Position numbers and translations under genes: made by a program. Shown here piece by piece: positions 10,501 through 23,100 of a DNA stretch of 64,000 nt. A model generated the notes under the pieces. That model was given only the letters and a program-made list of their open reading frames with translations, was not told where the DNA came from and did no database searches. Positions within the stretch are counted from its first letter, which is position 1, and each line of letters starts with the position of its first letter. The stretch comes from Rhizophagus irregularis (taxonomy: Eukaryota; Glomeromycota; Glomeromycetes; Glomerales; Glomeraceae), in contig NC_089434.1 in NCBI RefSeq assembly GCF_026210795.1, positions 372,001 to 436,000 of the forward strand. Reading direction: 5' to 3'.

Positions 10501-11510
10501 TAGTAATGTACTATGCAAATAAAGGTAATTTAAGAGAAAATTTAACAAGAATAGTCGAAAATAAATGGAATCAAAAATTATATATGTTGTACGAAATTAT
10601 TTCTGGACTTAGTAAGATACATAGAAATAATCTTATTCATTGTGATTTTCATGATGGTAATATTTTAAATCATAATGATAAGAATAAGGATAAAATTTAT
10701 ATTAGTGATTTAGGATTATGTCAACCTGTAAAATCGTTTTTGAAAAAGTATGGTATTTATGGTGTTATACCATTTATGGCTCCTGAAGTTTTAAGAGGCA
10801 AATCTTATACTCCAGCTAGTGATATATATAGTTTTTCTATGATTATGTGGGAACTTACATCCGGGGTACCACCATTTAATGATAGAGCACATGATCTTCA
10901 ACTTAGTTTAAGTATTTGTAAAGGTGAACGACCTGAAATTATTGAAAATACTCCACAATGCTATGTAGATTTAATGAAAAAATGTTGGAATGAAGATCCA
11001 TTGAAAAGGCCATCTACTTCAGAAGTGAATGGTATTATTAAGAATTGGATTATCCGTCCTGATGGTAAAATTAATGAAGAATTAAAAAGCAACATTATGG
11101 AATTTATAAATGCACCAATTGTGCATAGCGATCTAGCTACTAAATCTCATCCTAAAGCATATTATACAAGTCGCTTACTTGATTTCACTAGTAAAAAATT
11201 GAATGAAATTCTTGAAAGTGAAAATTTGGATAATTATATAATTAAAGATTTGAAGTCATTAGGTACTATGCAATATAGTGCATATAAAATTTAATCTTGC
11301 AAATTATTTGTGAAAATAATTTATTTATTTATTTATTTAGATATTAAGGCAGATGAAAATACTAGTGAAAACTTGAATGAAATTCTTGAAAGCGAAGATT
11401 CACAAGCTAGTGTAAAAGTAAATGAACAGCTAGTAAGTGACGATTTGGATGATTATATGATGCATTCAACAAAAATTGTTCTTTATTTTATTCTTTTTAG
11501 ATTTATTTAA
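7581..11510 (+). CDS. K1: tyrosine-kinase-like protein kinase with micro-exon array
   Basis: The proposed start ATG at 7581 encodes MGQCIGK, a possible myristoylation/palmitoylation signal. Exons are 7581-7602, 7683-7709, 7825-7923 (three EEFEESGT-like repeats), a string of micro-exons across 7924-10121, then 10122-10341, 10413-11262 and 11341-11510. All early exons stay in phase 1. The kinase domain runs from RWIPYNKF with glycine loop NEGGFGT, lysine in VILK, helix C glutamate just before the 10342-10412 intron, then HCDFHDGN, DLG, APE and a CW..P..RP end. HRD is HCD and DFG is DLG, but the catalytic Asp, Asn and Lys are kept, so activity is plausible. The C-terminus is acidic (LNEILESE). 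The N-terminus lacks the CxxC zinc-ribbon region of K3 and K4. A spliced product containing every micro-exon would hit one in-frame TAG, so the exact mRNA is uncertain; the kinase domain itself is certain. Confidence 0.8.
7837..7915 (+). repeat. 24-nt coding repeat, EEFEESGT
   Basis: Three head-to-tail copies of GAAGAATTTGAAGAAAGTGG-like sequence inside the third K1 exon, giving EEFEESGT, EEFERSSI and EKFEESGT. Confidence 0.8.
7924..10121 (+). repeat. Tandem intron array with 3-nt micro-exons in K1
   Basis: Twenty-two successive junctions of the form acceptor AG, short exon, donor GTAAGT. Short exons start at 8031 ctc, 8117 tta, 8232 atg, 8318 att, 8401 ggt, 8490 gga, 8581 ttc, 8680 atg, 8784 aga, 8875 ttt, 8966 ttt, 9070 gga, 9161 ttc, 9252 ttc, 9351 atg, 9461 att, 9565 aga, 9669 gga, 9773 aga, 9875 ctt, 9963 ttg and a single a at 10049. 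Unit spacing is 83-115 bp, mostly 91 or 104. From 8493 the units are near-identical tandem copies with AAACTATCTAATTTC as likely branch point; earlier and later units have diverged but keep the splice signals. Two donors read GTAGGT (9255, 9776). The 3-nt sizes keep phase 1, and the final 1 nt converts it to the phase 2 needed by the kinase exon at 10122. Confidence 0.75.
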
Positions 11511-11700
11511 ACACTAAGGCTAGAGTAGTAAAATGTTTTACAAGTTTCTTAGTTTGTAATTTAAATAATTCTTTTTTTTTAGCTTATATTTTTATATTCA
11601 CTTTTTTTATTATACTTAGAATTATTTAAACACTAGGACTAGGTAGTAAATATTTTACAAGTTTCTTAGTTTGTAATTTAAATAAATCCTTTTTTTTTAT
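11500..11700 (+). other. Duplicated kinase 3' motif (LFKH end)
   Basis: The block TTATTTAAACACTAAGG ... TTTCTTAGTTTGTAATTTAA occurs at about 11503-11572 and again at about 11628-11688. It recurs after kinase K3 at about 46095-46165. Each copy follows an AG after a pyrimidine tract and could be a last exon encoding (D/E)LFKH and stop. In K1 I find no matching phase-1 donor, so here it may be only 3' untranslated sequence. Confidence 0.55.
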
Positions 11701-14340
11701 TTTAAAACTTTTCCAATTATGAGATATAAATTATCAAAATAATAATTTACTACTGATTTCTGACGGTCCGGGGAGTAGTAACAGTAGGATAAACAACGAT
11801 TTTATAACAATCGGTTAACACTTAACAATCGACAATAAAGTGTAAGGAAATATATAAATAGCGTATATATAATAAATAAATAGACAATAATCAGTAAACA
11901 ATATAATGTAAAATATCGGTAAATAATGTATATGAAATCGATGATAATCGGTGAACGTCAATTCACGAATTATAATGATAAAATTAATAAACAGTGTTTT
12001 ATGAAGAAATCAGAAATGATCAGCGGGTGTCTTTTATTAACGAACAAACAAATAGACAATATTACTGCCTCAATCGGCGCTCTGTAATATTCCAACTATC
12101 CTATTTCTACAATTAATAAACAAAAGCCCAACTGCTTTTTTATCCTTTGAAAGCCACCGTTTATATATCATCCAATATCCGTGACAATTTTTGTCATAAT
12201 GACAATTATTGTCATCCGGCCATTTTTGTCCTCCAGCCAATTTTGTCAATCAGCCAATTTTGTCCAATTAAGCCTCAACCGAGCCCTTCCAGCTCCCATT
12301 ACCTAATCTTCCTATTCCTGTTTATAGTCCCACTAATTATATAAAATTAAACTATACACTTAAAAAAATAAACTATATTTTAAAATAAACTAAAAAAAAT
12401 AAACTAAAAAATAAACTAAAATTCGTGCAACATTATTATTATTTGGCGACCCTGTCACCATGGCGACCCACCTCATATATGTGATTTTTAATTTTTCAGA
12501 TACTTTATTTTTTCAATATTTATTTTTTTTAATTAGTATTCTTAATACTTTTCTTTACGTGTAAAAAATTGAGTAATTTTTAATAATAAACAAACAAATC
12601 AATGAATAAATAAATAAATAAGCAAACAATAAACGAATGAATAAATAAATGAATAAAAGCATGAATAAAACAAACAAAACTATTAAAATAATAGAAATGA
12701 CCACAATTTATATACATTTTATTGAAAATTTTGTTATAATTGATGCTCATATATTGTATGAAATAACATATGGACTTATTTAACTAAGTAATGATTAGGT
12801 GATAAAATTAAGGGATATTATCGGGAAATCTATATAACTAAAAAAATTTGGTCATGTTTAGATTACCGTATATAAATAATTTGAATTGTGTAATATGAAA
12901 CACGCCTAATCTATTCAATATTAGGTTAGTAATATACTAAAAATATTTTATCAACATGGATTTGCTGATCAAGTGTTAGACAATTCAAGACGTTAAATTA
13001 CACTACAGGGAATTTTTTTAGTTTCTGGTAATTGAAGTTTTGCTAATATTAATAAGTACGATTAGCAATTTTTTTTATTTTTATTTTTTTAACCGTAATA
13101 CATTCAGAATTTTTTGAACTTTTGGCCTTTCTTTTGTTTAGTTTTTTTTTTTACAATCAGAATTTTTTTCATTTAGTAATTTTTTTTTATTAAACAATTT
13201 ATTTTTTTTTAACGATAGTAGATCATTTAGTAATTTTTTTTAATTTTTTTTTTAATTTTTTTTTAATAGATCGTTTAGTAACTTTTTTTTATTTTTTTAA
13301 TAGATCGTTTAGTTATTTTTTATTTTTTTGGGGGGGGTTTTTTAATTTAGAAATTTTTTTAACAACAGATCAGATTTTTTTTTCATTAAATTTTTTTTCC
13401 AACAATAGATCGGACTCTGCCTTTTCTTTATGTTCGGTAACTGACATTTACTAATATTAATTAGTAATAGTTAGTTCCCGGTTAAAAAAAATTTACTTTT
13501 TTTTGCTTCCTGGTAACTGGCATCATTCTAATACTATTAAGTAATAGTTCTATCGATATTTTTACAATAGACTTTGGTGATAAGAATATTTTTTTTGTAA
13601 TAATAGATTTGATAATGGAAATTTTTTTTTGATAAATTTTTTTTTAAATAGATTACTATGATATATCTTCTGTAATAATACATTCGTATGATGGTATTCT
13701 TAATGATGAGAATTTTTTTTTTGTAACAATTAATTATTCAGAATTGATTTTGTGATGAGTCTGTAAACGTATAAACCATAAATTCTATAATACTGTAACA
13801 TTTGTTTAATATTATAATATTTATATCAAGTTATTGTAATACTAAATCATTCTAATTTAATCATATTGTAAATACACTTCACATTATTGTATTGTAAATA
13901 TTGTAAATAATTTATATCATTCAAATATAAATAGTTGTATTATTATACTAATAAATATATAATGTATATTACAGTATTATATAATGTCTTCTTAAAATTA
14001 AATTCTTAGTCTAATATTAAATACAAATCTACATAACTACTTTAACATGCAAAAATTTTTTTTTAACATATAAAAAATTTTTTAATGTGTAAAAGAATTT
14101 TTCTATATAAAAAAATTTTTTCTGAGGGTACCAACTACGTTTCAGAACCCCTTCTTAGGCTTTTTTTTTACCTTTTTAAATTTTTATTTTATTTAATTTA
14201 TTATTTATTTTATTTTGAATTTTCAATTCTTCAAATTTCTAATTACAAACAAAATAGTATTACTATATACTAAGTAACAAAATTTCTAAACATAAGTCAG
14301 AATTTTCTTTTCAATACATACACTATAATATGCAATTAAT
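11701..14340. other. AT-rich stretch with simple repeats, no gene seen
   Basis: It holds GACAAT/ATTGTC and GCCAATTTTGTC repeats near 12180-12267, an AATAAATGAATAAATAAA tract near 12595-12660, and from about 13000 to 13750 a degenerate repeat of GATCGTTTAGTAA followed by long T-runs. Open frames of 60-65 codons here lack convincing composition. Confidence 0.5.
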
Positions 14341-14344
14341 ATAT

Positions 14345-14377
14345 ATCCCCGGCGCAGCGCGACGGGTTACGGCTAGT
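14345..14377 (+). mobile_element. Helitron-like 3' end
   Basis: A GC-rich hairpin region CCCCGGCGCAGCGCGACGGG is followed by TTACGG and the terminal CTAGT at 14373-14377, then AT. A short hairpin before CTRRT is the known Helitron 3' signature. I could not fix the 5' end. Confidence 0.6.
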
Positions 14378-14559
14378 ATCTTATTAATATCATGTGATTC
14401 AATCGTTTTAGCTAAGAATATCATGTGAAATAAAAAAATTTGTCTAGTTGTAAATAAAAGATTTGGCTTTATGCTTGATGTTGTCGAAGGTAAGTAACAA
14501 TATTAATTATAAATCATATCTTCCAATTTCTAAATCAAAAAAAAATTTTCTTTGATAAT

Positions 14560-14989
14560 CAAATAAAATGCCAAACTGATGAGTTATTTAGTGAATATCT
14601 AATAGTTCTCCAATTCTTTTTAATTGTTTTTCTTTGAAATCCCATTCTTCGTATTTTCACTCATTCCAAACTGTTTCTAGGTTCCAATTTGACATTTTTC
14701 GTATTAAATTATCAATATCATTATTTCCAGATATCCGATTTAAAAAATTTGTTTTTAAATAATTTCGAACACAAAATTCCTGAATTAAAAAGAATTTTAT
14801 TCTTATCGTATGTCTTATCTATTTTTCTTACTGCATAAGTTTTTTCATCATTTGTAAGAGATTTATCAGCAAGTATAATTTGTTTTGTAATTTTTATGTT
14901 GTTTATGTACAATATATCATTATGTCTATAGATGTATTTGCTTTATTACTAATTACATCATGAGCCAATTTTTCTCGAATATTAGACAT
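14560..14989 (-). pseudogene. Dead 5' part of a K3/K4-type kinase
   Basis: Reading leftward from ATG at 14989 gives MSNIREKLAHDV, then stops and shifts, then KQIILADKSLTNDEKTYAV and KTYDKNKILFNSG, then a deleted Cys region and a shifted ISGNNDIDNLIRK. These match in order the N-termini of K3 and K4. The glycine loop and kinase core are absent. The leader TTGCATTATGTCTAATATTCG-like sequence, conserved at K4, is still present, so this is a truncated copy of that gene type rather than an unrelated gene. Confidence 0.8.
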
Positions 14990-15244
14990 AATGCAATTTA
15001 CTAATAAGAATGTTTAAATTTTTAAATTGTGAAAATTAAATTGATAATTTTGAAATTTAAAAATCGAGGAACGAGATTTATGTTGTTGCAATCTATGAAT
15101 AAATTTTGAAATGTAAAACTCAAGAAACGGATATTCCCGAATGTCATGTGACTATCATTTTTAAAAATAATAAATACAAATGAGCGAATAAAATTACAAA
15201 TTTTTTGCTTTTTGATTATTCAGAGCGAAGCAGACATTATCAGT

Positions 15245-15793
15245 AGGGCCCCGAGCAATATATATATAGGTAACAAGAAAGGTCAAAATTTTTATAATAG
15301 CTCTACGCAAGGTTTTTATTAAGATAAATAAGCAAACTCAACATGTGACTTCACAAATTTCCCAAAAATAAGCAATCTAACCATATGACTTTATAATATT
15401 ATATTTTACAAAAATTATTTGATCAAATTTTCTCGCATTTATGATTTACAATTTCACTTTTTTCAATAGTAATATCATCTTAGCTAAAATATCCGTCTTA
15501 AAATTTTTTTCATCTCCTATTAACTTTTGCATATTAGTATAATACCATCGCTTATATAGTTAAATGTTATATAATGCATTATTAAATAATACCAAATTTA
15601 CTCAAAAAATAAGCAATTGTAATATATGACTTTTCAAAAATTCTGTGAAAATAAGGAAAATAAGCAAATGAAAAATATGACATTGGCAAAAAATATCATT
15701 AATTTTACGCAAATCTAACCTCTAACTGTGGCTAAAATAGCATGTGACTAAGCAAACGATATTGTTACCTATACATATATTGCTCGGGGTCCT
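15245..15793. mobile_element. hAT-like MITE with AGGGCCCCGAGC ends
   Basis: The 30-bp ends AGG(G/A)CCCCGAGCAATATAT ... GGTAAC are inverted with three mismatches. They are flanked by the perfect 8-bp duplication TTATCAGT at 15237-15244 and 15794-15801. The core contains ATGTGACTT-type repeats and no transposase. Confidence 0.85.
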
Positions 15794-15801
15794 TTATCAG
15801 T

Positions 15802-16387
15802 TATACTTTTATAAAAAAAAATTGACTGTCGATCATTGTCATGTGTGTTTTCTGATTGATCGAAATCAAACGAGGTGTCATACAATACTTGCTCCTTTTT
15901 TTATTGTTATACTAGTGTTATACTTTTGTATTACAATGGATAATGAAAGATTACTGTAATTAGCGTTAAATTATTAACTAGAAAATTTAAACATTAAAAG
16001 TCCAGAACTCAAAATTGAATATTTGTTACAATTTAATCAGACACCAAATACAAAATTTATTGGTTGATACTGATTTTCTTTAATTTATTTTACGGTATTA
16101 GTTTGGAGAGCAACAAAGCACTTTATATTTTCCACGCTGGTATAAATTTAACAATTTTTAGAATTTTTTTTTGTCAGTTTTCTCATTTAAATTTTTTTTA
16201 AATATAATAAGTAAACCATACCGTACAGTCAACCCGAAAGCAAGCAACACTGGCCCGCATTATGGCGATTTTGGCCAGAATTATGATGACTTTGGCCAGA
16301 ATTAAATTCAAAAATGGTTGCTTAATTTTGGAACTCTATGGTAAATAAGACTAATGTACAGTGGTCAGTGGGTACTGGGGGTGCACA
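15802..16387. other. Intergenic stretch, no gene seen
   Basis: Two copies of TTTGGCCAGAATTA lie near 16273 and 16300. The 71-codon plus-strand frame that begins inside the MITE and ends at 15959 looks accidental. Confidence 0.45.
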
Positions 16388-16477
16388 ATATTAACGTACG
16401 AACTGGCCGGAGTTAACGTTAACGCTATCACGTGTAAGTTCATAACTCCTAAACTCGGCCAGTTCGTACGTTAATAT
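16388..16477. mobile_element. Short palindromic element, 22-bp perfect arms
   Basis: The arms, ATATTAACGTACGAACTGGC plus CG on the left and its exact complement on the right, enclose 46 bp containing GTTAACGTTAAC and CACGTG. It looks like a very small foldback element; no target duplication was recognised. Confidence 0.65.
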
Positions 16478-18619
16478 CGTCAAACGAAAAAAATATATAT
16501 ATTTGCCGTTGGAATAATATAGTTTGTGTTAAAATGATAGTATATTTGGAAAGCTATTACGCAAATGTATTCATAAAACTATATAGTTGAGATATTGTGT
16601 ATCTTTTTTCGTCCGATGTTAGTTTTTTATATCCAATATGCTTTCTTAAAAAACAATTCTTTTAAATACATGTAAAACATCTAGATGACAGGGATATAGT
16701 TAACATTTGAATAGATTTTAACTAAGAATATAATACGATTATAAAGATACTATGTCTTTGATGCTAAAGATACAAATATAATATTGAAACATGATAAGCA
16801 GTGCAATTTATCTGTTCATCACCTCTTTAGTAGGAATAAACCTGGGAACAATTCTAGCCATGATGTTTTTGCTTCCGATAAGTAAATAAGCGACTAGAGG
16901 TAAAATCCCACCATTCTCCGAGAAGGTAATTTTTTAATAATATTTGCTATTAAATCAATTGAAGAAAGCAATTAGCAAGATTTGCATTAGCTTTTTCACT
17001 TTAATTTTGTTAGAGCCTCACTAAAAAATGAAATCATGGGACTTGGTCTGTTCTGTTTTTTCGTCATTAACAAAGTATCACTTAATTCTATTTATTATAT
17101 TTCCTATCGTTTCCTATCGTTTCCATAATCGATCTTCTGATATTATATTAATATGAAAACGCTTTCGACAACAAAATGGTATAGCTATTGATATAAATCA
17201 AAACTACTGTATTCGAAATAAAAATAAATACTTTGTTCATTTACAAAATAAATAAGAACGTACGCTTTTGTATGCCTTTGAACACTGTTGATGACAAATG
17301 TTGTACTAAATCTAATCTCTATTATACTTAAGTATGCAAAAAATATAAGCAAAATATGGGTTTCCACGCATGGTTATCGCGCTAAAGAAAAAATTGGTGT
17401 TCTATTCTTTTTCACAATAGATCATACTGTTGTCCTTTAAAGATTGGGAGTAAAAAATCGTAGATAGATGGAATGGAAAGAGTAGAAATTTTTCTTTAAA
17501 CCTCTCTTTTTATGCTAGCTGACTATCATCATAACGTGCCCAAAAGGTACCAACAAGTGTGCAAATGAAAACGGAATTAAATAAATCCCCATCGACCACA
17601 TGTTCAAAGAGTCACACTATTTCATTAAAATATGTACCAAATATAGTGCTCCGAATTATTCTATTTCAGGTGTCTAAAAGTAAGAAAGTGTCTGTGCAAG
17701 ATACTCTAGTGGTACTCGACATGCATTTAATTTCTCATTGATATAAACATCACTTCCTATTTTCTTTAACAGTATACGAATAAACCCATGATTTTTTATT
17801 TTTCACGTCCAACCACTAAATAATACGTGAAGCGTAGCTTGTCCTCTCTTTCCCGAACTGTTTTAAGATTTCGAGTAAAAAGATAAAATGAACAAAAATC
17901 CTAATACTTAAATGCATGTTGTATCAGTTTCCGCTAGCGATATGTCCACTTTATAGTATAGGCATTACGTAATTTTTGAATTAACCCTGTTTTAATGTTC
18001 ACAGACAATACAGTATGTGTCCCTAATATTGTCCTGAAATTAACCGGCCCTTAAAGTATTCCCATCGACACTACCTTTGAAGAAAAGTCTGTTGTAGATC
18101 ATATACAGCACGTAAAACAATCCTTCAATCATTAGGTTAGTTCTGAGATATATACACGTATTTCTTGTTATTTTTTTAATTGTATATTCTAATGACAACA
18201 TAGTTGACCGAAAAATGTTGCGAAGTATGTCAGCATTTGATAGTATTTATTTCGAAGTGTGTTTTGTAAATGACTGTCTTTCTTTGTACACACCCAAAAA
18301 AGATGATATAATCCGAAAATTATAATATTTTCAAAAAAAAAAAAAGAGTTCTCAGTACGTATTACAAGTATTTGAATATCGGGTAGCTTATTTCATCATA
18401 TGTATAACAAATCTTTGAAGTATAATTTATGTCTGGAAGGATTTTTATTTTTTCACGTATCATAATCTATTCAAAGGTGTCCCGACTACGAGACCGTGAC
18501 TCAGGCTGCTTTATTTTGAGAATCTGGTGAAACCGCCAGGTGACACTTATCATTGGAGGATGTTACAAAAACTACTCACGAGTCCAACAGTCGTTGCAAA
18601 GCAACGGGTCACAACTAGT
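16478..18619 (+). mobile_element. Sequence ending in a second Helitron-like 3' end
   Basis: The right end has the hairpin CGTTGC AAA GCAACG at 18592-18606 followed by GGTCACAA and terminal CTAGT at 18615-18619. This is the same signature as at 14345-14377 with a different stem. The 2.1 kb before it is less repetitive than its surroundings and has no gene I can recognise. Only the 3' end is supported; the left limit is arbitrary. Confidence 0.45.
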
Positions 18620-20168
18620 AATAATTAATTTTATTATAAATTTATTAAAATTGTAAAATTTAATAAAATTTTCCAATAAATTTCCAATAAATTTTTATAA
18701 AAAAAAAGATCTCTAACGAAATTATTTTATTAAAAAAAAATTTCGAGCCAAAATCCTCAATATTCTTATTTAAAAAAAAATATTTTCAATTAAAAGACTT
18801 TTAAATAAAATTCTCCATCAAAAAAAGACTAACCTATAAAAAACTAACCGACGAAAATTATTAAAAAAAACTCTTCTAGTATATAAATATTTTAAATTTG
18901 GATTTTTAGTAAATGTCAATATTTAATTATATATTATTGGATGATTAAACTAAATAATAGTCTAATAGCACGTATCCGATAATATTATTATTATGCTAAT
19001 ACATAGTAATACGAGATAACCGACCTAAATAACAATTATGTAAAATCTGCATGAACTTATGAGGATAACTGATCATCTTGGTTACATCATATTATCCAAT
19101 CACTTAAAGTTTTTCTTCGGCACTTTAATCAAATTTATAAAATAGGTAAAAAACCCGTATGGCATATTATTTAATTATACAAATTACAAAAAAGTTTGAT
19201 AAAATTTTAGATTTCAATTCTCCATATTCAAATATCGATCGTTGGGCATAAGAAAACTAAATTTGTCGCTCATTATGACTATCAAAATGAATTTGTAATT
19301 GGATTTTTTTCTTTTATTAGCAAAGTCAGCACAAATTGAAATAAATCTGACAAATTGAGTATATAATATAAGGTAATAAATTGAATAAATTGAACAAATA
19401 TTTTATAACCAACTTTTTCCAGATGATCAATAACTCTTTTAGATAGACCATTCGCTCAACTATAATCATTAATTTTTTGCTTTACAGATTTAAATAAAAA
19501 GGAATATAGATCTCGATCCTTTTTTTTAAAGCTACCTAAAAAAAATTGGTTAATTTTAACTTTATAGTGACAATTAAAATAATATTTTCACCAGAGATAG
19601 ATTTCACATTATGGCCCGAATAAAACCTTTTGCTATTTAAATTAAACAGTCATAAAATGGTTTAGAATTACTCTATGAAAATCGATGCACAGAATTTATC
19701 TAAAAATGCCTATGATTAGTAATTTTTATCGTTACAAAGTGATTTATACTCATATATCTAATACTGATGACAATATAATGAAAATATCATACGATATATC
19801 ATTTCATTATTCATTAGTTTATTTGGAATCACAATTTAGCTTCTCCATCTTTTTCCCAGACCTTTAACGAAACTTATAATTGTCATTCACGTGATTTTAT
19901 ATTGAACAATCGAATTTTATATCCTATAAATGAGATTATTACATTTCATGGGAAACAATATTTTATTGATAAATTTGTAAATTTGCTAAACATATAGCTT
20001 TATTTATTTATATGTATATATGATATTTCACTTAGTAATTTAAATATAATAAATATAACAATATCATTCTGATAAAAATGTTTGATAAAGAAAAAATATA
20101 TATATATAATTATATACGATAATAATCTTCTCAATTCTCAAATCTAAATTTGCCAGAATTTATACTAT
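18620..20168. other. Intergenic stretch, no gene seen
   Basis: AT-rich, with poly-A/T runs at 18660-18800. Short frames near 19685-19867 do not resemble any family. It is the region downstream of K2. Confidence 0.45.
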
Positions 20169-23100
20169 TTAAACAGAATTTTTCTGATCGTCATCAATCA
20201 CAGTATCAAGATCATCAAGATCATCTGTAAAAGTAAGTAATTGAGATTTAGGTGTAATAGTTGATTGGTTGCTTTTAAAATTTTTAAAAATATTTTCTTT
20301 GTAATAACCTTCATCAAAATCTTTAAAAAATGCTCTACGACGTTCATGGTATTCGGTATTAGTATCAAGCGCTATTAAAAAAGCAATTGGCCTATTGTCT
20401 GGATTTGAATCCCAACAACTTTTCATTATGTCAATATATTCTTTTGGTGCTTCCCACTCTTCTATTTTAGGTCTCATCCCTCTACATATATTTAATATTA
20501 GGCATTTATCATGTATATGATCAGCAAAAGGTTGCCTTCCAGTTGCTATAAAATACATAATCATACCGAAGCTATACATATCTGCCGCCTTAGTATAGGG
20601 TTTTCCTCTCAACACTTCAGGAGCCATATAAGACATAACTCCACACATATGTTTTTCGTTCATATCATTAATATCTCCACATAATCCAAAATCTGAAATA
20701 AATAAATCAAAAGAAACAAGATGACCAGTTGCTAATATATTTCCTGTATGAAGATCTCGATGAACTATATTTTTATTATGCAAGTGACTAATACCACGAA
20801 TAATTTTATTTATTGCTTTCATTTTTCCCTCCATTCGATATCTTTATAATAATTAGTCATCCAATTATTAAGATCTCCACCTTCCGCATATTTAAGAACC
20901 ATAATATAATTTTTTGTATTAGGATCTTGAGATATTCCGAACATTTCAAGAATATTTCCTTGATAAGTACGTGTTTTTGTTGAGTACTTTTTAATCTATT
21001 AAAATATCAATTTTTCAGTTATAATAATACTATTATTTAAATTGAATTTAATAAAAAAATTTCATACCTCATTCAAAAATTTATCAGGAATATTTTGTGA
21101 ATTATCTAAACACTTTAAAGCAACTTCTTCATTATACTTTCTTTCATATTTATATTCCTCTTCATTGTAAATTAACGGACCATCATTCCATATTGCTGAA
21201 TATACTGTAGAAAACCCACCTTGTCCTATTTTTTCAATGTTACTAAATTGATCGTAAGGTATCCATTCAAATATTACATAATAATAGCCACCTATATTCG
21301 ATCGCATTTCTTGAATGAGATTATCAATCCTTTTATTTCCACTGGTCCAATTTTTATTTAAACTGCTTATTTGACACGGTTTACACCATTTATAATGTAT
21401 ATGATTATCATCTATATATTTTTCATCACATTTTTCACATCGTTCAAATTCAACTATTCTAATATAATTTTTTGAATCTGGATTTTGAGATATTCCATAT
21501 ATTTTACAACTACTATGATTTTCAATTTGACTAGAATCAATCTATTAAATAAAAAAAATTGTATTATTAAAAAATTGAATATATTGTAAATAAACTTGAA
21601 TATTAAAATACAAAAATATTTATAATTCATACATTTTTTAGAAGTTCAGTTATATCTTGTGAATCGTGTACCTTTAAAGTAACTTTCTTATTCGATTCCC
21701 TTGTTTGTTCTTTCTTACAATATGATGGTCCATCAATCCAAATTGCTGAATATACTGCATCAGTTTCTGTTTCTTTAATATCACTTAATTGATCATATGG
21801 TATCCATTCAAATATTATATCGCCATTACTAATTTGTAATTGCATTTTTTGGATAAAATAATCAATTTCCTCATTTCCGCTGGTCCAGTTTGTAAAATTA
21901 TTTTGTAAATTATCTAATTTGCATGGTATGCAATGCCCGTACCATACATAATAACGTTTAAATATTTCACTATAACCGCATTTTTCACAATAATATAAAT
22001 GATCAAAATGATCAAGAACCATAATATAATCTTTTGTATCTGGATCTTGAGATATACCATAAATTTTATGATCATGACCATCACGATCACTATTAATTGA
22101 GTGATATTCCATAAGCTTATATAATAAAAAAAATTAATATTACGTTAAAAAAGAAAAGGATAATATTTTGTATAAATAATTTCATACCTCATCTAGAACT
22201 TCCTCATTTATATTTTGTGAATTATACACATATTTTAAAGCAACGCCTTTATTTGGTGATTTTCTTATTAATTTCTTTTTTCCAGAATGATAACTTAACG
22301 GGCCATCAATCCATGTTGCTAAATATAATGTAGTTGGACCATTGCCTATTTTTCGAGTAATATTTAAATGATCATACGGTATCCATTCAAATATATTATC
22401 GTCAACTTTTATTTGTCTTGATCGAATTTCTTGAATCAATTTATTAATAGTTTTATCCTCGCTAATAAACTTGTTTTCTAAATCTTTTAATTGACATTCT
22501 CTACACCATTCATACGCTCGCATGCCACAATTTTCGCAAAAGCCATGATAAACCATCATATACTCTTTTGTATATGGATGTTGAGTTATTGCAATTATTT
22601 TACGTCCAATGCGAAATGAATCATGTTTTTCAATCTAATAAAATAAGTAGTTATCGAATAAAAAAAAAAGAAGAAAATCAGTTAATTAATGCAGCACATT
22701 TTAACAATCTTTAACATAATCAACTAATTTAATTTTAAAATAATGATAATTACCTCTTTTATAAATTCAGTTGCACTTAGTGAATTGGTACTTTTTATAA
22801 CTTTTATAACAACTTTTCTATTTGATTTCCTCCTATATATTTTTTTATTAAAATCATAATACAATGGACCATCCCTCCATATTGATGAGTAGAGCGTACA
22901 GGATTCATCATAATTTTCCATTTTTTCAGTTTTTCCAAAATCATAGTGTAGTATCCATTCAAATGTCGTATATTTTGGATCATTAATTTTTTCTAATTGC
23001 TTTTGTCGAATATAATCATCAATCTTTACATTTTCACTAGTCCAATTTTTAAAATTTTTTACAAAATAATTCGTTTGACATGATTGACACCATTTATTCT

